Assembly: GCA_947488615.1 (NCBI GenBank)
Contig: CANKZU010000006.1
Span: 62,001 to 126,000, forward strand
Origin: an uncultured Aurantimonas sp.
Lineage (GTDB): Bacteria > Pseudomonadota > Alphaproteobacteria > Rhizobiales > Rhizobiaceae
Reading direction: 5' to 3'
DNA: 64,000 bases
The translations under genes were made by a program, and so were the position numbers. The notes beneath the pieces are model-generated. The model did no database searches and was not told where the DNA came from. It saw only the letters and a program-made list of their open reading frames with translations. Below, piece by piece: positions 61,656 to 64,000 of the stretch (positions within the stretch are counted from its first letter, which is position 1; each line of letters begins with the position of its first letter).

Positions 61656-62519
61656 TTAACTCTCCTTCACGGAAACGCCGATGCGCTCGAAAGCATAGGC
61701 GAGGCCGCTCTCCAGATCGACGCGTGTAATGATGTTGGGCAGTTCCACGCCGAGATTGACGATCGTCTGGGCGATCTTCGGGCTGATACCGCAGATGACG
61801 CACTCAGCTCCCATCAATCGCACCGCTGCCGCCGTCTTCAAGAGGTGCTGGGCTACCAACGTATCCACTGTCGAAACGCCCGTGATGTCGATGATCGCGA
61901 CTTCCGCTTCCCACTGCACGATCGAGTCGAGCAGATTCTCCATCACCGCCTGGGCACGGAACGAGTCGAGAGTCCCGATCAGTGGCACCGTGACGATGCG
62001 ATCCCAGATCTTGACGACCGGCGCCGAAACCTCGGTCATTTCCGCCTGCTGGCGTTCGATCACCGCTTCGCGTTTTTGAACGAGATATTCGACGGCCTGA
62101 AGGACGATCTGGTCGATGACCCGCGTCGTATCCCAGATTTCAGCGGTAAAGGCTTCCGGGTCATGGGCAAGAATGGGTTGCAACAGGTCAAACAGCGGCT
62201 GTTTGAGCGAAGCAATGAACCAGCCCATCTCCTTCGGCGTGACGCCTCGCTGGGTCCGGCTTTCCGTCACCGCCTCCAACGTCTCTCGGAACTGATCCCA
62301 GACCGGCTTGCGGAAGTCGAAACCGTCATCGACGGCCGCATTCTCCATCGCACTGGCGAGAACGCCGAGCAGTTCCCGGCTCTGCTGTTCGGTTTCCTTG
62401 GCGGAAACAAGATCCGTGCGTTTGACGCCTTCCCTCGCCTGGGCTTTTAGCCAGCCGGTCAAGACCCTTTCGAAGTCTGTACGCAGCAGCGTAGCGGCGG
62501 GAGATGTTTCGTCTGCCAT
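61656..62519 (-). CDS. rsbR: stressosome sensor-scaffold RsbR paralogue (RsbRD-like)
   Basis: A 287-residue protein. Residues about 10-145 form an all-helical N-terminal domain (TLLRTDFERVLTGWLKAQAR; GVTPKEMGWFIASLKQPLF) of the RsbRD type rather than a heme globin. After a helical linker, residues about 165-280 are a STAS domain (VAIIDITGVSTVDTLVAQHL) with the usual phosphorylatable threonine. It heads the rsbR-rsbS-rsbT-phosphatase-kinase operon. The input signal is unknown. Confidence 0.9.
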   Translation of the reverse strand: MADETSPAATLLRTDFERVLTGWLKAQAREGVKRTDLVSAKETEQQSRELLGVLASAMENAAVDDGFDFRKPVWDQFRETLEAVTESRTQRGVTPKEMGWFIASLKQPLFDLLQPILAHDPEAFTAEIWDTTRVIDQIVLQAVEYLVQKREAVIERQQAEMTEVSAPVVKIWDRIVTVPLIGTLDSFRAQAVMENLLDSIVQWEAEVAIIDITGVSTVDTLVAQHLLKTAAAVRLMGAECVICGISPKIAQTIVNLGVELPNIITRVDLESGLAYAFERIGVSVKES

Positions 62520-62680
62520 TTCATGCCCTTACTATCAGCGTCCCTGCGCGTCTATCGCGCGGTCCGGCCGTTGATGCAATCCAGTTTTTTTCGCTTTTGG
62601 CCAAATCGAAAGTTTTGGCGCCGGCGTGTCGCCCTTCCTCGCGGAAGGCTCCGCGCGCATGGTTTGCACAGCTGCCCCAG

Positions 62681-62704
62681 TGATATGCGGTTGCAACGCC
62701 ATAT
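62681..62704. promoter_or_regulatory. 24-bp near-perfect palindrome
   Basis: Arms GATATG and CATATC flank a perfect GTTGCAAC core with only the two CG/GC doublets mismatched. It looks like the site of a dimeric regulator in the divergent intergenic space. Confidence 0.5.
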
Positions 62705-62724
62705 CAGCTCGGAAACTCTCCCCT

Positions 62725-62740
62725 ATGCATGTTGCAATGC
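62725..62740. promoter_or_regulatory. second GTTGCA-centred palindrome
   Basis: TGCATGTTGCAATGCA has self-complementary TGCAT/ATGCA arms and shares the GTTGCAA core of the palindrome centred 40 bp upstream. Confidence 0.4.
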
Positions 62741-62898
62741 AGTATATTCCCATTCTTCGACGGTCATCCGAAAGTACTATTGGCGAACGTCCACACTTCA
62801 GTGACGATGGCGGTCGTTCAAGCTGATTATCGGCGTTCAGCGGCCACTTGGTCGACACCCGGCGCTCGGCTTGAATTCAATAATTCGGGAGGTCACCA

Positions 62899-64000
62899 AT
62901 GGCATTTTTCAAGGACGGATGGACCCGTCGACAGCTGCTCACGACGAGCGTCGGCGTTGGCGCCGGCCTCGCCATGCCGCACGTCTTCACACGTGGCGCC
63001 TGGGCGCAGGACAAGGCTTTTTGCAACAATCCGAACGGCGATACCGTCACCCTCGGCTTCAACGTCCCCCAGTCCGGCCCCTATGCCGACGAAGGCGCCG
63101 ACGAGTTGCGGGCCTATGAGCTTGCCGTTAAGCACCTGAACGGCGAAGGCGATGGTGGCCTGATTCCGCTGTTCAAGCCGTCGAATCTCAAGGGAAATGG
63201 CATACTCGGCAAGAAGGTGGCCTTCGTCACCGGCGACACCCAGACCAAGTCTGACGCGGCACGGGCGTCGGCCAAGCGGATGATCGAGGCCGACGGCGCG
63301 ATCATGATCACCGGCGGCTCGTCCTCGGGCGTCGCGATCGCGGTACAGTCGCTCTGCCAGGAGATGGGCGTCATCTTCATGGCGGGTCTGACCCACTCCA
63401 ACGACACCACCGGCAAGGACAAACGGCGCTACGGCTTCCGGCATTTCTTCAACGCCTACATGTCGGGGCAGGCGCTCGGACCGGTGCTGGCCGAAGAATA
63501 CGGCAAGGATCGCGTCGCCTACCACCTGACAGCCGACTACACTTGGGGCTGGACCCAGGAAGAATCGATCAAGAACGCCACCGAGGAGCTCGGCTGGAAA
63601 ACGGCGGAGGCCGTTCGCACGCCGCTCGGCGCCGGCGATTTCTCGCAGTATCTGACGCCGGTGCTCAATTCGGGCGCCGATGTCCTGATCCTCAACCACT
63701 ACGGCGGCGACATGGTCAATTCGCTGCGTCAGGCCGTCACCCAGTTCGACATGAAGAGCAAGCAGATCAACGGCAAACAGTTCGAGATCGTCGTACCGCT
63801 GTTCTCCGAGTTGATGGCGCAGGGCGCCGGTGAAGCCGTGAAGGGTATTCTCGGTACCGCCAACTGGGATTGGAAGCTCGAAAACGAGGCCTCCAAGGCC
63901 TTCTCCAAGTCGTTCGGCGAGGCCTATGGCCGGCCACCCTCACAGGCTGCCCAGACCTGCTACGCACAGACGTTGCTCTATGCCAACGCCGCCGAGACCG
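62899..64000 (+). CDS. branched-chain amino acid/urea-type ABC transporter substrate-binding protein (partial)
   Basis: The open frame runs past the right edge; 367 codons are visible. GGGAGG precedes the ATG. The N-terminus has a twin-arginine signal (TRRQLLTTSVGVGAGLA) with cleavage near AWAQ. The mature part (VTLGFNVPQSGPYADEGADE; GGSSSGVAIAVQSLCQE; ADYTWGWTQEESIKNATEEL) fits the Peripla_BP_6 receptors of HAAT-type ABC systems. The ligand could be an amino acid, amide or urea. Permease and ATPase genes would lie outside the window. Confidence 0.87.
   Translation, partial: MAFFKDGWTRRQLLTTSVGVGAGLAMPHVFTRGAWAQDKAFCNNPNGDTVTLGFNVPQSGPYADEGADELRAYELAVKHLNGEGDGGLIPLFKPSNLKGNGILGKKVAFVTGDTQTKSDAARASAKRMIEADGAIMITGGSSSGVAIAVQSLCQEMGVIFMAGLTHSNDTTGKDKRRYGFRHFFNAYMSGQALGPVLAEEYGKDRVAYHLTADYTWGWTQEESIKNATEELGWKTAEAVRTPLGAGDFSQYLTPVLNSGADVLILNHYGGDMVNSLRQAVTQFDMKSKQINGKQFEIVVPLFSELMAQGAGEAVKGILGTANWDWKLENEASKAFSKSFGEAYGRPPSQAAQTCYAQTLLYANAAET

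Larger units (their letters stand above)
62520..62898. other. intergenic region between the stressosome operon and the ABC receptor gene
   Basis: About 380 bp with no convincing gene; short open frames on both strands lack ribosome sites and recognisable products. It should hold two divergent promoters. The only clear structures are two GTTGCAA-centred palindromes listed separately. Confidence 0.6.

Noticed and set aside
1..64000. CRISPR arrays, insertion sequences or prophage
   Set aside because: No regularly spaced repeats, transposase, integrase or phage structural genes were seen on either strand.

Overview
The window is high-G+C DNA from an alphaproteobacterium, most likely of the Hyphomicrobiales (Rhizobiales) type. 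The reasons are the gene style (many TRAP and TTT solute-receptor transporters, Tat-exported receptors, an rsfS-rlmH pair, Tad pilus genes, FadR- and HutC-type GntR regulators) and the G+C-rich codon use. This is inference from gene content; the window holds no rRNA. No phage, insertion sequence or CRISPR array was seen.

Region 1 (about 1-18.8 kb) looks like an island for C3/C4 hydroxy-acid and sulfonate catabolism. A FadR-type regulator is divergent from a TctC-TctA-TctB transporter followed by a D-tartrate dehydratase (tarD). Convergent with that is a set that fits sulfolactate breakdown: a SAF-domain small subunit and an altronate-dehydratase-like large subunit (suyA, suyB), a D-2-hydroxyacid dehydrogenase (slcC-like) and an Ldh-family dehydrogenase (comC-like). 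A HutC-type GntR gene diverges from it across a perfect 18-bp palindrome. Next comes a seven-gene operon: small membrane protein, TRAP P-Q-M, a HisD-family dehydrogenase (hpsN-like), an SDR and a zinc alcohol dehydrogenase. It reads as uptake and oxidation of 2,3-dihydroxypropane-1-sulfonate (DHPS) to sulfolactate, and is preceded by two LacI-type operators and a LacI regulator. A Gfo/Idh/MocA oxidoreductase closes the region.

Region 2 (18.8-27.8 kb) is a GntR-controlled operon with no exact precedent known to me: a KKCGH-type isocitrate-lyase-superfamily enzyme, a CaiB/BaiF CoA-transferase, TRAP M-P-Q, an aconitase-family hydratase lacking one Fe-S cysteine, and an HMG-CoA-lyase-family enzyme. 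It probably degrades a branched C5/C6 di- or tricarboxylate.

Region 3 (27.9-42.6 kb) is mostly housekeeping: rlmH, rsfS, three TadE/TadG-type proteins, a small lipoprotein, pabB-pabA-pabC, a short DHFR-like gene, a MarR regulator, aldose epimerase, mmsA with a divergent LysR gene, a PAS-GGDEF-EAL protein and tRNA-Pro(CGG).

Region 4 (42.7-49 kb) has another TRAP transporter (P-Q-M) and a zinc-uptake locus (zur-znuB-znuC divergent from znuA over Zur-box-like palindromes).

Region 5 (49-58.7 kb) is a leucine/isovalerate cluster (ivd, mccB, mccA, liuC-like) interrupted twice by addiction-type modules. One is a VapBC pair. The other is a ribbon-helix-helix antitoxin-like gene coupled to an A+T-rich membrane-protein gene that is in turn coupled to mccA. 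A flavodoxin-fold reductase and a divergent polyol dehydrogenase complete the region.

Region 6 (58.7-64 kb) is a stressosome operon (RsbR-RsbS-RsbT), followed by an RsbT/RsbX-like fusion phosphatase and a histidine kinase that carries a third RsbT-like ATPase domain. A Tat-exported branched-chain amino acid/urea-type ABC receptor runs off the right edge.
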